5,941 nucleotides of DNA from Rhodocyclales bacterium. GTDB taxonomy: Bacteria > Pseudomonadota > Gammaproteobacteria > Burkholderiales > Rhodocyclaceae. The notes beneath the pieces are model-generated. The model was given only the letters and a program-made list of their open reading frames with translations. It was not told the origin of the DNA and ran no database searches. Numbering within the stretch: position 1 is the first letter of the stretch; the number at the start of each line of letters is the position of its first letter. Below are positions 5,855-5,941 of this stretch, one piece after another. A program made the translations under genes and the position numbers. The DNA lies in assembly GCA_021413665.1 (NCBI GenBank), contig JAIOPW010000319.1:1-5941 (forward strand), given 5' to 3'.

Positions 5855-5941
5855 ATGAGCCTGATCCGACCTTTTCGCGGCTTGCGCCCGGCCACCGGCC
5901 AGGCCGGCGCCATCGCCGCCCCGCCCTACGACGTGCTTTCC
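5855..5941 (+). CDS. DUF1015 family protein, N-terminal 29 residues (3' end outside the window)
   Basis: The frame opens at ATG 5855, 8 nt after the DAHP synthase stop, and stays open to the window end. The visible protein begins MSLIRPFRGLRP and contains AAPPYDVLS. The pair of an N-terminal (I)-PF-GLRP and a following APPYDV is characteristic of the DUF1015 family (about 400 residues, function unestablished). Only this N-terminus can be seen, so domain integrity cannot be judged. The ribosome binding site is weak: GAGAA overlaps the upstream stop. That again suggests translational coupling within one operon. DUF1015 genes are often found beside serine or aromatic amino acid genes, which is a loose hint from memory only. 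Confidence 0.88.
   Translation, partial: MSLIRPFRGLRPATGQAGAIAAPPYDVLS

Noticed and set aside
1..5941. CRISPR array, insertion sequence, tRNA, rRNA or a new multi-gene defence system
   Set aside because: No regularly spaced repeats, transposase motifs or tRNA-like cloverleaf were seen. Apart from the short possible remnant, every sizeable frame is a known family or an antisense shadow. The only mobile-type element is the toxin-antitoxin pair.

Overview
The window is ordinary-looking chromosomal DNA of a GC-rich Gram-negative bacterium. The tail of Mfd, the AroG-type DAHP synthase and a large membrane-bound HD-GYP signalling protein together suggest a betaproteobacterium, perhaps of the Rhodocyclales. 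That placement is an impression from protein style, not a measurement.

Layout, left to right. (1) Positions 2-571 (+) encode the last 189 residues of the transcription-repair coupling factor Mfd. (2) Positions 572-759 are a short convergent intergenic stretch with only weak hairpins. (3) Positions 760-3741 (-) encode a 993-residue transmembrane c-di-GMP phosphodiesterase of the order dCACHE sensor, HAMP, GAF, HD-GYP. Its catalytic domain is split by an insertion of about 165 residues. (4) Positions 3742-4144 are a divergent control region. It holds a possible promoter for the HD-GYP gene, a possible remnant of a small gene, and a strong sigma70-type promoter for the next operon, overlaid by a perfect 12-bp inverted repeat. 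(5) Positions 4145-4758 (+) encode a complete type II toxin-antitoxin pair: a Phd/YefM-type antitoxin and a VapC-type PIN-domain toxin overlapping by 4 nt. (6) Positions 4764-5846 (+) encode a class I DAHP synthase, the first enzyme of the shikimate pathway, starting only 5 nt after the toxin stop. (7) From 5855 (+) a DUF1015-family gene begins and runs off the window.

The point most worth attention is the join between the toxin-antitoxin pair and the DAHP synthase gene. The four plus-strand genes from 4145 onward are packed with gaps or overlaps of a few bases. The only good promoter seen is the one in front of the antitoxin, and the DAHP synthase start lacks a good Shine-Dalgarno sequence. 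As read, an aromatic amino acid biosynthesis gene may be transcribed, and partly translated, under control of an autoregulated toxin-antitoxin promoter. The Gly at residue 210 of the synthase suggests a tyrosine-sensitive isoenzyme. No CRISPR array, insertion sequence, tRNA or rRNA was seen, and there is no clear evidence for a wholly new system.
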